A stretch of 64,000 nt of DNA. Origin: Streptomyces sp. PKU-EA00015 (GTDB lineage Bacteria > Actinomycetota > Actinomycetes > Streptomycetales > Streptomycetaceae). Positions 32,731 to 42,273 of this stretch are shown here, piece by piece. The number at the start of each line of letters is the position of its first letter. Position 1 is the first letter of the stretch. The notes under the pieces were generated by a model, which saw only the letters and a program-made list of their open reading frames with translations, was not told the DNA's origin and ran no database searches. The DNA is taken from the NCBI RefSeq assembly GCF_013387495.1, contig NZ_JABZEE010000049.1, positions 62,001-126,000 of the forward strand, written 5' to 3'. The position numbers and the translations under genes are program-made.

Positions 32731-33975
32731 TCAGCTCCTGATGGCGGTGAACTCAACGGGCAGACTGCGCAATCCGCGCATGATGAGTCCCCCACGCCAC
32801 CGCAAATCGGCCGGATCGCCCGCAAGTCGCAAGTCCGGCATCCTCCTGAGCAGCGTCGCGATCGCCGTCTGCCCTTCGAGCCGGGCGAGCGGGGCGCCGA
32901 GGCAGTAGTGGATGCCGTGCCCGTATCCCAGGTGCTGGTTGTCGCGCCGGGACAGGTCGAGCGTGTCCGGCTCGGTGAACCGCTCCGGGTCGCGGTCGGC
33001 GGCGGCGAGCACGACGAGCACGGGGTCGCCTGCCGCGATCCGCTGCCCGCCGACGGTCAGCGGCTCGGTGGCGAACCGCCAGGTGGCGAGCTCAACGGGG
33101 CCGTCGTAGCGCAGCAGTTCCTCGACACCGGTCGCGAGCAGTCCGCTCTCGCCCGCGGCCAGCGAGAACTGCAGCCGCTCGCGCTGCTCCTGGTTGCGCA
33201 ACAGCGCGTACACGCCGTTGCCGATGAGGTTGACGGTCGTCTCGAAGCCCGCGAAGAGAAGGATGAACGCCATGGCGGCGGCCTCGTTCTCGGTCAGGTG
33301 CTCACCGTGGTCGGACGCTTTGATGAGCCCCGAGATGAGGTCGTCCCCCGGGTCGTTCCGCTTGCGGTGGATCAGCTCGGCCAGGTATCCCCGCATCTTC
33401 TTCACAGAGCGGGCGACACCGCCGCGCGGACCTCCGCCGTGACGGATCATCATCCCGGCCCAGTCGCGGAAGTCGTCCTGGTCCTCACGGGGAACGCCCA
33501 GCATGTCACAAATGGCGTAAATGGGCAGCGGGAAGGCGAACTCGTGGATGAGGTCGGCGCTCCCCTTTGCAGCGAAGTTGTCGATCAACCGGTCCGTCAG
33601 TTCCTGCACGCGCGGCGCGAACTCCGCCACGCGCCGCGGCGTGAACGCCTTCGACACCAGGCGGCGCAGCCGTGTGTGGTCCGGCGGGTCGATGTTGAGC
33701 AGATGCGTCATCAGCTCGGCCTTGCGCTCACCCGGGATCCCCGTCTTGCCCTTGGCGTGCGCGGGCTCGTCGTGATGCGCCGGGTTCTTGGACAGCCGCT
33801 GGTCCGCGAGCGCCTGCCGGGCGTCCGCGTACCGCGTCACCAGCCACGCCTCGACGCCGGACGGCAGCGCAGTGCGGTGCACGGGCGCGTGCTCGCGCAG
33901 CCAGGCGTAGGCGGGGTAGGGGTCGGTGGCGAACTCCCAGGTGAAGAGTTCGGGCGGGGTGTTCGGGTCGTTCAC
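32731..33975 (-). CDS. Cytochrome P450, CYP107U-like
   Basis: A 414-residue soluble bacterial P450. The heme-thiolate motif is LGYGHGIHYCLGAPLARLE (Cys358). The oxygen-activation helix is LLFAGFETT. The ExxR motif is EELLR, and LATWRFATEPLTVGG is typical of the CYP107 group. Gene order next to mazG, surA-like and rpf genes matches CYP107U1 of S. coelicolor as I recall it, a P450 linked to sporulation. The substrate is not known. ATG at 33975 overlaps the mazG stop (ATGA), an unusual coupling. Redox partners are not encoded nearby. Confidence 0.92.
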   Translation of the reverse strand: MNDPNTPPELFTWEFATDPYPAYAWLREHAPVHRTALPSGVEAWLVTRYADARQALADQRLSKNPAHHDEPAHAKGKTGIPGERKAELMTHLLNIDPPDHTRLRRLVSKAFTPRRVAEFAPRVQELTDRLIDNFAAKGSADLIHEFAFPLPIYAICDMLGVPREDQDDFRDWAGMMIRHGGGPRGGVARSVKKMRGYLAELIHRKRNDPGDDLISGLIKASDHGEHLTENEAAAMAFILLFAGFETTVNLIGNGVYALLRNQEQRERLQFSLAAGESGLLATGVEELLRYDGPVELATWRFATEPLTVGGQRIAAGDPVLVVLAAADRDPERFTEPDTLDLSRRDNQHLGYGHGIHYCLGAPLARLEGQTAIATLLRRMPDLRLAGDPADLRWRGGLIMRGLRSLPVEFTAIRS

Positions 33976-34958
33976 ACCTCGACGGTATCCGGGCCGCCGT
34001 GCCCCTCCGCCGCGCGGATCGCGTCGCGGTAGGCGCGGGCCGCCGCGCGCAGGGCCGCCTCCGGGTCGACGCCGTCCGCCTCGGCGCGTGCGGCGAGGTG
34101 CAGCAGCTCGTATCCGATGCCCTCGCCGGCCGGGGGCGGCGCGTCCAGTCCCGCCGTCCGCACGCGGGACGCGAGCTTGGCCGCGAGCGCGAGCCCGGGC
34201 TGGCCGAGCGGGACGCCGTCGGTCACCGACGCGCGCTGCTTCTCGATCGCCTTGGTGCGCAGCCAGTGCGCCTTGACCTCCTCCGGCGTCTCGGCGGTCT
34301 CGTCGCCGAAGACGTGCGGATGCCGGTGGATCAGCTTCTCGACGATGGTGCCCGCGACGTCGTCGATCGAGAACGGCGCCTCGGCATCCTCCTCCGCGAT
34401 GCGCGCGTGGAAGACGACCTGGAGCAGTACGTCACCGAGCTCCTCCCGCAGTTCGTCGCGGTCACCGTCCTCGATGGCCTCGACGAGCTCGTACGCCTCC
34501 TCGATGCCGTACTTGGCGAGGCCCTTGTGCGTCTGCTGCGAGGACCAGGGGCAGGCGCGGCGGATGCGGTCCATGACCTCGACGAGGTCGAGCAGCCGCG
34601 CACCGGGCAGGTCGTACGAGCCGGGCAGCAGCTCCAGGTCCGGCATCCGGACCTGGCCGGAACCGCCGAGGCGGGCCAGCCCGTCGGTCAGCGCCCGGTC
34701 GCCTTCGCCGGAGGCGAGGACGACCACGGTGCGCCCTCCGGTACAGGCGTCGACGAGCTCCTGAGCACTCGGCGCGGCCTGCTCGACGGCGACGCCCGCC
34801 TCGCGCAGGTACGGCAGCTGCGGGTGGGCGGCGTCGGCGCAGAGCACCTGGTCGGCGGCGTGCAGCGTCTGCCACGCCGGCCAGGACAGCAGCCCGGGCG
34901 CCACGCGGTGGCTGGCGGTCAGCAGGACGATACGGCCGGCGTCGACAGGTTCGGTCAC
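33972..34958 (-). CDS. mazG: Nucleoside triphosphate pyrophosphohydrolase MazG
   Basis: A 328-residue enzyme that hydrolyses (d)NTPs to monophosphates and pyrophosphate, cleaning damaged nucleotides. Two MazG modules appear: DLVEVMDRIRRACPWSSQQT with the metal-binding EExxE-type helix YGIEEAYELVEAI and ELREELGDVLLQVVFHARIA, then a C-terminal partial repeat. The N-terminal 110 residues (IVLLTASHRVAPGLLSWPAW) resemble the tetrapyrrole-methylase-like domain of actinobacterial MazG. ATG at 34958. Downstream coupled P450 shares the transcript. Confidence 0.93.
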   Translation of the reverse strand: MTEPVDAGRIVLLTASHRVAPGLLSWPAWQTLHAADQVLCADAAHPQLPYLREAGVAVEQAAPSAQELVDACTGGRTVVVLASGEGDRALTDGLARLGGSGQVRMPDLELLPGSYDLPGARLLDLVEVMDRIRRACPWSSQQTHKGLAKYGIEEAYELVEAIEDGDRDELREELGDVLLQVVFHARIAEEDAEAPFSIDDVAGTIVEKLIHRHPHVFGDETAETPEEVKAHWLRTKAIEKQRASVTDGVPLGQPGLALAAKLASRVRTAGLDAPPPAGEGIGYELLHLAARAEADGVDPEAALRAAARAYRDAIRAAEGHGGPDTVEV

Positions 34959-34977
34959 CCTTCGAACCTACCTCGGC

Positions 34978-35622
34978 TCAGGTACCGGCCTCGACGGCCT
35001 CCGCCTCCTTGGAGACCTGGGTGATCCAGGGCGCCTTGTAGGCGCCGAGCTCCAGCTTGGTGTCGTCCCAGGCGCCGTAGCGCGGGTTCACGTCGATCTT
35101 CAGCGACGTGGCGGCGGCGGTGAACACCTCGTTCATCCGCTGCTGGCCCTCGGGGCCGTTCGTCACGCCGAGCGCGGTGGCCAGCTTGTTCACGAGGACG
35201 TCCCGGCGCACGACCTCGTCGAGCTGGCCGGGGGCGACTCCGCGCTGCTGCAGATACATGGCGGCCAGCTGCTCCTGCCCGCCGGACTGCTCCGTGAGCG
35301 CGGCCCGCGCGTCCTGGATCTCCTTGCGGGTGACCTTCACCCCGGCGTCGGCGGCGGCCTTCTCCACGATCCTGTCGACGATCAGGTCGTAGAGCTTGGC
35401 CCGCCCGAGCTGCCCGGTGTCCTTGATCAGCTGGGCGGCCTGCGGTGACGCCTGCTGCGCGTCGCGCACGTCCTTGACCTCGGCCTGGACGGTGGACACC
35501 TCGATCCGCTGCCCGCCGACGACGGCGGCGGCCCCGGGGTGTGCCTCGTTGCCGCAGGCGGCGAGGAGGGGCGCGGCGATGATCGCGGAGACGACGAGCG
35601 CGGTGCGACGACGGCGGTGCAA
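34978..35622 (-). CDS. SurA N-terminal domain lipoprotein
   Basis: A 214-residue lipoprotein of the SurA/PrsA chaperone family without a PPIase domain. With the TTG start at 35622, six bases after GGGAGG, it begins with four arginines and a hydrophobic run to the lipobox LLAAC (Cys23). The remaining part is helical: a short strand AAVVGGQRIEVSTVQAEV, then LYDLIVDRIVEKAAADAGVK and LDEVVRRDVLVNKLATALG. It likely assists folding of exported proteins at the outer membrane face. Earlier ATGs in frame would destroy the signal peptide, which argues for the TTG. It lies 19 bases upstream of mazG. Confidence 0.88.
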   Translation of the reverse strand: MHRRRRTALVVSAIIAAPLLAACGNEAHPGAAAVVGGQRIEVSTVQAEVKDVRDAQQASPQAAQLIKDTGQLGRAKLYDLIVDRIVEKAAADAGVKVTRKEIQDARAALTEQSGGQEQLAAMYLQQRGVAPGQLDEVVRRDVLVNKLATALGVTNGPEGQQRMNEVFTAAATSLKIDVNPRYGAWDDTKLELGAYKAPWITQVSKEAEAVEAGT

Positions 35623-35756
35623 AGGGGCCTCCCGGCGTGATTGTGCTTCGGTGCACAAGGCCTTGCGATGATCGATGGTAGGCAGTCGGAGTGGCGTGGG
35701 CCACTGATTCGCCAAACGATTCGCCAGGTGGTGGGAATGGGGGGGAGGCCGGGGGC

Positions 35757-36170
35757 CTACGTGCGGACCCGCTCCGGCTCCGGAGCGGGTTCACGGCGGC
35801 TGTCCGGGCGGAGCATGATCGTGCGGGAGACCACGAACGTGACGGGGATCGCCGCGGCCGCCGCGATCAGCGGGGCGTACCGGCTGCCGAAGTGGAGCAC
35901 GTCCACCAGCAGGTACACCCCGCTCGTCGTCACCACGAAGTTCGTCGCGTTGGTCAGCGGGAAGAGCAGGAACTTCCGCCACGTCGGCCGCGTGCGGTAC
36001 GTGAAGTACGAGGTCAGGAAGAACGAGCCGACCATGCTCAGCAGGAAGGCGACGACATGCGCCGCCACGTACGGGAGCCAGGTCAGCAGCACCAGGTACA
36101 GGCCGTAGTACGTCCCGGTGTTCACCACTCCCACCAGGGCGAACCTGACGATCTGGCCCCGTACCGTCAT
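35757..36170 (-). CDS. GtrA-like flippase-type membrane protein
   Basis: A 137-residue protein with four membrane helices of the GtrA family: VRFALVGVVNTGTYYGLYLV, HVVAFLLSMVGSFFLTSYFTY, FVVTTSGVYLLVDVL and YAPLIAAAAAIPVTFVVSR (parts). GtrA proteins work with polyprenyl-phosphate glycosyltransferases and are thought to flip the polyprenyl-linked sugar. Its ATG at 36170 overlaps the stop of the GT2 gene, so they are a coupled pair. Confidence 0.93.
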   Translation of the reverse strand: MTVRGQIVRFALVGVVNTGTYYGLYLVLLTWLPYVAAHVVAFLLSMVGSFFLTSYFTYRTRPTWRKFLLFPLTNATNFVVTTSGVYLLVDVLHFGSRYAPLIAAAAAIPVTFVVSRTIMLRPDSRREPAPEPERVRT

Positions 36171-37141
36171 TTCCCTACCAGTTCCCCCGTGCGCCTGTTC
36201 CGCTCGTCGTCCCGTCCGGGAAGGCCGGCGTTGGTCGCCTTCACCAGGAAGTGCGGACGCCGCTTCACCTCGTAGTAGATGCGGCCGACGTACTCGCCGA
36301 CCACCCCCAGCATCAGCATCTGCACGCCGGCGAGCGCGATGACCGCCACGAGTAGGGTGACATACCCGGGGGTGTCCACGCCGTTCACCAGGGCGACGCC
36401 GACGATCCACGCCGCGTACGCCATGGCGACCCCGAGGAGCAGCATTCCCAGATAGATCGCGGCTCGCAGCGGTTTGTTGTTGAAGGAGAGCAGTCCGTCC
36501 AGGCCGTAGTTGAGCAGTTTCCCGAAGCTCCATTTGGAGCGGCCCTGCTCGCGCACCGCATTCTCGTACTCGAAAGTCGTCGTACGGAATCCGACCCAGG
36601 CGAAAATCCCCTTGGAGAACCGGTTGTACTCGGTCAGCTCCAGAATGGCGTCGACCGTCCGCCGCGACAGCAGACGGAAATCGCCCACGCCGTCCACGAG
36701 TTCGACGTCGACCAGCCGGTTGATCAGCCAGTAGTAGGCACGGGCGGTGACGGTGCGGGTGACCCGGTCGCCCTTGCGGGTGCGCTTGGCGATGACCTGG
36801 TCGAAGCCCTCCTCGTGCAGCAGCAGCATGCGCCGGACCAGCTCCGGCGGGTGCTGCAGGTCGGCGTCCATGATGACGACCGCGTCGCCCTCGGCATGCT
36901 GGAGGCCGGCGAGCATCGCCGCCTCCTTGCCGAAGTTGCGACTGAAGGAGACATAACGCGTACGGGAGTCGGCCTCGGCGATCTCCTGGAGGAGATCGAG
37001 CGTTCTGTCCTGGCTTCCGTCGTCCACGTAGACCAGCTCGAATTCCTGCCCGAGCAGGCCCAGTTCGGCGGTCACATGGTCATGGAAGCGGCCGATGATC
37101 TCCTCTTCGTTGAAACACGGGACAACTATCGAGATCAGCAC
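36167..37141 (-). CDS. Polyprenyl-phosphate glycosyltransferase, GT2 (DPMS-like)
   Basis: A 324-residue family 2 glycosyltransferase that moves a sugar from a nucleotide donor to polyprenyl phosphate at the inner face of the membrane. ISIVVPCFNEEEII opens the GT-A fold, YVDDGSQDRT and IMDADLQHPPE carry the metal- and donor-binding aspartates, and FRLLSRR is the acceptor-side motif. Two C-terminal membrane helices follow (AIYLGMLLLGVAMAYAAWIV, YVTLLVAVIALAGVQMLMLG). GTG at 37141 gives the usual N-terminus; ATGs further up would add an unrelated head. It is divergent from the YfhO gene. The sugar is unknown. Confidence 0.92.
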   Translation of the reverse strand: MLISIVVPCFNEEEIIGRFHDHVTAELGLLGQEFELVYVDDGSQDRTLDLLQEIAEADSRTRYVSFSRNFGKEAAMLAGLQHAEGDAVVIMDADLQHPPELVRRMLLLHEEGFDQVIAKRTRKGDRVTRTVTARAYYWLINRLVDVELVDGVGDFRLLSRRTVDAILELTEYNRFSKGIFAWVGFRTTTFEYENAVREQGRSKWSFGKLLNYGLDGLLSFNNKPLRAAIYLGMLLLGVAMAYAAWIVGVALVNGVDTPGYVTLLVAVIALAGVQMLMLGVVGEYVGRIYYEVKRRPHFLVKATNAGLPGRDDERNRRTGELVGK

Positions 37142-37265
37142 GGGAGAACAACAACCCGTCCGAATGTCGCCACCCCGTGTTCCACGTGACATACAGGCGA
37201 CCATTGGGTGAACTGACCTGTGCCCAGCATGTTTTCACGACCGGCGCTGGCATATTCGATTCATC

Positions 37266-39638
37266 ATGTGGACTCTGCCCTCCGCGCGCGGCCGTGCCGC
37301 TGCCCTCGCCGCGCTGATCACCGTCGGGACGGTGAGCGCCGGCGACGCCGTCGCCCGCACCTTCCCCTTCGGACCGCGCACCCGCAGCGTGAACGACCTC
37401 GGCAACCAGTTCGTCCCGTTCCACGCCCACCTGTGGGACCTGCTCCACGGACGCGCCGACGGCGGTGTGCTGCTCAACTGGCATTCGGGCTACGGCACCA
37501 GCGCGCTGCCCGACCTCGGCACGTATCTGACGAGCCCCTTCTCCCTGCTCGTCGGCCTCTTCCCGCGGGACGGGATCGATCTGGCCGTCTACGTCGTGAC
37601 GCTCGTCAAGACGGCCGCCGCAGCCGCTGCCATGACCTGGTTGCTCACCGCCCTGCACAAGGGCCACGGGCGCCGGTGGATGGCGGGCGTGCTCGGCGCC
37701 TCGTACGCCCTGTGCGGCTGGTCGGTCGTGGAGGCGTCGTACAACCCCATGTGGCTGGACGGTCTGATCGCCTTCCCGCTGCTGTGCCTGGTCGGCGAGT
37801 GGGCGCGCAGGGGCAGGAGGCCGCTGCTCGGCCCGGTGATCGTCGCGCTCGCGTGGATCGCCAACTTCTACACCGCGTACATGGCCACGCTCGGCGCCGC
37901 GCTGGTGCTCCTCGCCCGGCTGCTGCTGGAGGACACGCAGGCGCGGGAGAGGATACGGGTCCTGCTGCGCGCCGCATGGACGGTGCTGCTGGGGATCGGC
38001 CTGTCCGCCCCGGTTCTGCTCCCCGTGTTCCTCGGCTCGAAGCACGCCTACCCGGGGTGGACGAAGGAGTTCGCGCCGGCCGGCTGGACGGACGTGTTCG
38101 CCCGGACACTGCCGGCGACGTACAGCTTCTTCACCCCCGCCGTCTTCGTCGGCGGCGGGGCACTGCTGCTGGCCGGCGGCCTCGCGTTCAACCGGTCCGT
38201 GCCGAGGCGCGAGAGACGGTTGTGGACGGCGCTCACCGTCGCGGTCGCCGTCTCGCTCCAGTGGGGCCCGACGCACCTGGTGTGGCACGCCTTCGCCACG
38301 CCGAACGGCAGCCCCTACCGGCAGACCTTCGTCCTCGCGGGCATCGTCGTCATCGCCGCCTGGACCTGTCTGTCGCGCGGCTGGCCGGGACGGCGGACCC
38401 TGCTCGGGGGCGGCGCCGTCGTGGCCGTGATCGCGCTCGGCGCAAGCACCAGCGAACTGGTCACCGGCCCGGCGTACCTGCTGTTCGCCGCGGGGCTGGC
38501 CGCCGTGCTCGGCGGTCTGCTGCTCGCCGCGCGGGGCCGGGCCGTGGCGGTGGCCGCGGTCCTGCTCACCGGTGCGCTCGCCGGCCAGGCCGCGGCGACG
38601 ACCGCGTACGCCGACCGCGAGCGCCCGGCCAGACTCGACGACTACCCGCCGTGGGGCGCGTCGCACAGCGAGCGGGCGGCGGCCGTCGCCGCCGCCGACG
38701 GCTGGCCCGGCTACCGCACGGACCCCGGGCGCACGCAGCTCACCGGCAACGACCCGATCCTGCTGGGCGGCCAGGGCGCCTCGTACTACAGCAGTCACAC
38801 GCCCGACGTCCTGACGCGCACGCTGGCGGCGCTCGGCGGCGGCTGGACGTCCAACGGCCGCAGTCTGCAGTCCCTGGACAATCCGGTCACGGACGCCGTC
38901 TTCTCTGTCGGGGCCCGGCTGCGGACCGCCCCCGGACACAAGCCGCAGGTGATCCGGCAGGAGACCGCCCCGCTCGTGACGGTGCGGCCGGCCGGCGCCG
39001 AACCGCACTACGGCGCCTCGCCGCTGCGCAACCAGGAACTGCTGCTGGGCGCGAAGGTCTACGAATCCCCGGTCGCGGGCGCCTGTCGCGTCGGCACCGA
39101 CGTGTTCCTGTGGGCGCCCGACCACACGGGGACGGCCCGAGTCGGCGACGGCCCCGCGGTGGAGCTGCGCGGCGGACAGCCCAAGCGCCGGGCGGCGCTC
39201 ACCCCGCTCGGCACGGTCACCGAGCCGGGCGCCCGCGTCGTCTTCGGCGGCGAGGCACCGCGTGACGCGAGCATCGGCTGCCTGGACCGCGACCGGCTGA
39301 AGGCCGCGGTCGCCGGTCTCACGAGGACCGGCGCCGTGCGGGTGGCCGTCACGGACAGCGGCGTCACGGCCGAGCTGCCGCCGGGCACGAAGGGCACAGC
39401 CGTGCTCGCCGCGCCGCGGATCGCGGGCTGGAGCTGCGAGGGACGCCCGGCGGACTCGTACCTGGGGCTGGTCGCCGTGCCGCTGGACGGCACGACCTCG
39501 ACCGTCACCTGCTCGTTCCGGCCTCCGGGCCTGGTGGCGGGGTCCGCAGCGGGTGCGGGTGCGCTGGTCGCGCTGGCCGTCACCGTCCTGCTCGTCAGGC
39601 GGCGAGCGGGCGCGGGAGCCGGCCGCCGGGAGGCGTGA
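37266..39638 (+). CDS. YfhO family membrane protein (GT-C-like)
   Basis: A 790-residue polytopic membrane protein of the YfhO family, large GT-C-like proteins with about 12 helices in the first two thirds and a globular outer domain at the end. The N-terminal loop after helix 1 contains VNDLGNQFVPFHAHLWDLLH, with the acidic residue expected of GT-C enzymes, and SGYGTSALPDLGTYLTSPFS. YfhO of Bacillus glycosylates lipoteichoic acid using polyprenyl-phosphate sugar. The nearby GtrA/GT2 pair could supply such a donor. A final membrane helix with RRRAGAGAGR ends the protein. ATG at 37266. Confidence 0.88.
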   Translation: MWTLPSARGRAAALAALITVGTVSAGDAVARTFPFGPRTRSVNDLGNQFVPFHAHLWDLLHGRADGGVLLNWHSGYGTSALPDLGTYLTSPFSLLVGLFPRDGIDLAVYVVTLVKTAAAAAAMTWLLTALHKGHGRRWMAGVLGASYALCGWSVVEASYNPMWLDGLIAFPLLCLVGEWARRGRRPLLGPVIVALAWIANFYTAYMATLGAALVLLARLLLEDTQARERIRVLLRAAWTVLLGIGLSAPVLLPVFLGSKHAYPGWTKEFAPAGWTDVFARTLPATYSFFTPAVFVGGGALLLAGGLAFNRSVPRRERRLWTALTVAVAVSLQWGPTHLVWHAFATPNGSPYRQTFVLAGIVVIAAWTCLSRGWPGRRTLLGGGAVVAVIALGASTSELVTGPAYLLFAAGLAAVLGGLLLAARGRAVAVAAVLLTGALAGQAAATTAYADRERPARLDDYPPWGASHSERAAAVAAADGWPGYRTDPGRTQLTGNDPILLGGQGASYYSSHTPDVLTRTLAALGGGWTSNGRSLQSLDNPVTDAVFSVGARLRTAPGHKPQVIRQETAPLVTVRPAGAEPHYGASPLRNQELLLGAKVYESPVAGACRVGTDVFLWAPDHTGTARVGDGPAVELRGGQPKRRAALTPLGTVTEPGARVVFGGEAPRDASIGCLDRDRLKAAVAGLTRTGAVRVAVTDSGVTAELPPGTKGTAVLAAPRIAGWSCEGRPADSYLGLVAVPLDGTTSTVTCSFRPPGLVAGSAAGAGALVALAVTVLLVRRRAGAGAGRREA

Positions 39639-39785
39639 GCGCCGGGTGGCGGTGCCCCCGCGCGGGGCGTCACCTCCGCTCGACCTGGAATCGGAAGGTC
39701 CTTCACGGCCGCGACATCAAGACTTCACCTGCGCAGCATCAGCCCTTGGTGGGGCCGGGGGCCGTTCACGCGTACGTTCCCGGGC

Positions 39786-40709
39786 ATGCCCTTTGTGCCC
39801 AACCGTTTGACGAAGCGAGTCCTGCGCCCCGCCCTCACGCTGGTCGAACCGCGCGTGAGATGGGGCGTGGAGCGTGTGACCAAAACCCTGCGGGACGACG
39901 TGGACTCCCTGCGCAGAGAGGTCGCGGAGATGCGCACCCGGCAGTACGCGCTGGGTCTGCTCCTCGACAGCACAGGCAGGGGGACGCACCGGATGCCGAC
40001 GCCCGGCGCGATCGACACCCTGGTGCGCCAGATAGAGCAGGTGAGCGGCGGCAGCGAGCACGCACGCCGCAGCGTCGTCGTCGCCTACCGCACGGTGGTC
40101 GCCCAGGAGGCGCTCGGCGTGGGCAGGCTTGCGGGCTCCACGTCCAACGTGTGCGGAAAGCTCGCCACGGTCCCCCTGCTGTCCCCGCCCAACGGGAACA
40201 TCCTCGAGATCGGCACGCTCTACGGGCAGTTCGCCTCCGCCCTGATGCGGATGCTGCACCGGGCCGGCACCCGGCCCGACCTGACGATCGTCGACCCGCT
40301 GGCCGGCTCCCAGCTCCAGCCGGGCACCACCCACCACGCGGACCCGACGGGTACGCCCGTCCAGGAGGACGTCGTGCGGGCCAACCTGGCGCTGGCCGGC
40401 AGCCCGGAGGCGTACGCGTCGAGGATCGAGCGGGGCTTCTCGTCCGACCCCGACGTGCGCGAGGCCGTCTCCGACCGTGAGTACGGGGTGATCATCGTGG
40501 ACGGCGACCACTCCGAGGACGGGGTGCGGGCCGACCTGGAGTGGGTCGAGGAGATCGCCGCTCCCGGCGGGATCGTGGTGCTCGACGACTACGGGGACAA
40601 GAAGTGGCCCGGCGTGCAGGACGCCCTGGACAAGCACCTGGCGGCCGGCACGTCCCGGCTGCGGATGCTGGGCAGGGTCTCGACGTCGGCCTATCTGCGG
40701 GCGAGCTGA
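39786..40709 (+). CDS. Class I SAM methyltransferase (Methyltransf_24)
   Basis: A 307-residue soluble protein. The Rossmann core has NILEIGTLYGQFASALM (motif I), LTIVDPLAGSQ (acidic ribose-binding position) and VIIVDGDHSEDGVRADLEWV, GGIVVLDDYGD (motif IV region), typical of Methyltransf_24 proteins often found in cell-surface or cephalosporin-hydroxylase-like clusters. The first 60 residues are basic and helical, perhaps membrane-associated. It is 147 bases after the YfhO gene on the same strand. The substrate could be a glycan; not readable. Confidence 0.85.
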   Translation: MPFVPNRLTKRVLRPALTLVEPRVRWGVERVTKTLRDDVDSLRREVAEMRTRQYALGLLLDSTGRGTHRMPTPGAIDTLVRQIEQVSGGSEHARRSVVVAYRTVVAQEALGVGRLAGSTSNVCGKLATVPLLSPPNGNILEIGTLYGQFASALMRMLHRAGTRPDLTIVDPLAGSQLQPGTTHHADPTGTPVQEDVVRANLALAGSPEAYASRIERGFSSDPDVREAVSDREYGVIIVDGDHSEDGVRADLEWVEEIAAPGGIVVLDDYGDKKWPGVQDALDKHLAAGTSRLRMLGRVSTSAYLRAS

Positions 40710-40724
40710 CACCGCGCGCCCACG

Positions 40725-40760
40725 GGCGGCCCCGCTGCCGGTGACGGCGGCGGGGCCGCC
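40725..40760. terminator. Bidirectional terminator between methyltransferase and kinase
   Basis: A 16-bp stem (40725-40740 with 40745-40760, one G-T wobble) closes a GTGA loop. It sits between the convergent methyltransferase and kinase genes, 15 bases after one stop and 7 before the other. Confidence 0.85.
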
Positions 40761-40767
40761 TTCCGTC

Positions 40768-42273
40768 TCAGCCCGTGCGGAACTGCTGTTGCCGCTCCAG
40801 TGCGCGCCGCAGCTCGGCCGGGAGCTGGTGGTACGGACCGTACGCGCGCTCGGCGTCGAGCAGGAGCGCCTGGAACTGGTGCCGGGCGGCCGTGTGGTCG
40901 CCGACCGCCAGCAGCAGGTGGCCGATGCGGTGGCGGACCTGGAGCGCGCGGTCGGCGTCGGCGCTCTCGTAGTACGGCAGGACCGCGCGGTACTCGGTGA
41001 GCGCGGCGGCCGGCTCGCCGAGCTGCTCCAGGCACTGGGCCGCGTCGAAGCGGTACTGCAGGGTCTGCGGGTCCAACGGGCCCGCCTCCGCCGTGCGGTC
41101 GTCGGCGAGGCGGCGCAGCTCGGGCAGCGCGCGGCGGTACTGGCCGTCGTCCATCAGCGTCGCCGCGTACTGCTTGCGCAGGATCCGCACCACGGGCGAG
41201 TGCTCCCCGTGCTCGGCGGCGGCGGCCGGGAGGATGCCGCCGAGGATGTCCACCGCCTGGGTGATGCTGCCCTCGCCGAGCAGGCGCTTGACCTCGTCGA
41301 CGGCCGCGGCCACGTCCGGCCGGGGCGCGGGCGCCACCGGCGGTGCCGCCGGGGACGGGATGCTCACCCGGTCCGGCCAGGGCGCGTGCGGGCGCAGGAA
41401 GGGGCGGGTGGGGTCCAGCGGCCCGGCCGGCGCGCCGCGCACGGGCAGCAGGGGCGCCAGCGCCTCGTACACCTCCTGGGCGCCGGACGGCCGGTGCTGC
41501 GGGTCCTTGGACAGCAGGCGCAGGACCAGTGCCTCGAGCGGCTCCGGGACCTCGGGGCGGACCTGGCGGACCGGCAGCGGCGGCTCGTACAGATGGCGGT
41601 GCAGGACGCCGAGGGCGGTCGAACCCGCGAACGGCACGTTCCCGATGAGCAGTTCGTGCAGGAGCACGCCGAGGGCGTACAGATCGGTGTACGGGCCGAC
41701 CGCGCCGCCCATCGCCTGCTCGGGAGCCATGTAGGCGGGGCTGCCGATCGGCGAACCGGTGTGGGTGAGACGGGTGGTGTCCGTGTCGATGACGGAGGCG
41801 ACACCGAGGTCGAGCACGGTGACCGTGCCGTCCGGCTTCACCATCACGTTGCGGGGCTTGAGGTCGCGATGGACGATCGGCACGGCGTGCACCGCGCCGA
41901 GTACCGCGCACAGCTGGGCGGCGACGGAGACGGCCCACTCCCAGGGGTAGGGGTCGTGCTCGGCGAGATGGTCCGCGAGGTCCGCGCCCTCCACGTACTG
42001 CATGACGAGGTACAGGTCGTCGCCGTCGCTTCCCGCGTCGTGGACGGTGACGAGACCGGGGTGGGAGACCTGGGCCGTGACCCGGCACTCCCGCACGAAG
42101 CGGCGGCGCATGTCGTCGGCGGCGGTGCCGGCGGCCATGTGGTCGGGCCGCAGCAGCTTGACGGCCACACGGCGGTCGAGGCGGGTGTCGTACGCCGTCC
42201 AGACCTGACCCATGCCGCCCTGCCCGATGAGCGCGGACAGCTCGTAACGGCCCGCGATCACACGGCCGTTCAT
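40768..42273 (-). CDS. Ser/Thr protein kinase with TPR-like tail
   Basis: A 501-residue Hanks-type kinase. The glycine loop is IGQGGMGQVW, the ATP lysine K39 (VAVKLL), the catalytic loop HRDLKPRN (Asp137), the metal site DLG (Asp155, in place of DFG), and the activation segment TGSPIGSPAYMAPEQ. A Pro-rich linker (about 290-330) leads to a helical TPR-like domain (about 335-495) with VRILRKQYAATLMDDGQYRRALPEL and a typical ALTEYRAVLP repeat, parts quoted. There is no membrane helix, so unlike PknB it is soluble; the adjacent membrane protein may tether it. Its ATG overlaps that gene's stop. Confidence 0.94.
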   Translation of the reverse strand: MNGRVIAGRYELSALIGQGGMGQVWTAYDTRLDRRVAVKLLRPDHMAAGTAADDMRRRFVRECRVTAQVSHPGLVTVHDAGSDGDDLYLVMQYVEGADLADHLAEHDPYPWEWAVSVAAQLCAVLGAVHAVPIVHRDLKPRNVMVKPDGTVTVLDLGVASVIDTDTTRLTHTGSPIGSPAYMAPEQAMGGAVGPYTDLYALGVLLHELLIGNVPFAGSTALGVLHRHLYEPPLPVRQVRPEVPEPLEALVLRLLSKDPQHRPSGAQEVYEALAPLLPVRGAPAGPLDPTRPFLRPHAPWPDRVSIPSPAAPPVAPAPRPDVAAAVDEVKRLLGEGSITQAVDILGGILPAAAAEHGEHSPVVRILRKQYAATLMDDGQYRRALPELRRLADDRTAEAGPLDPQTLQYRFDAAQCLEQLGEPAAALTEYRAVLPYYESADADRALQVRHRIGHLLLAVGDHTAARHQFQALLLDAERAYGPYHQLPAELRRALERQQQFRTG

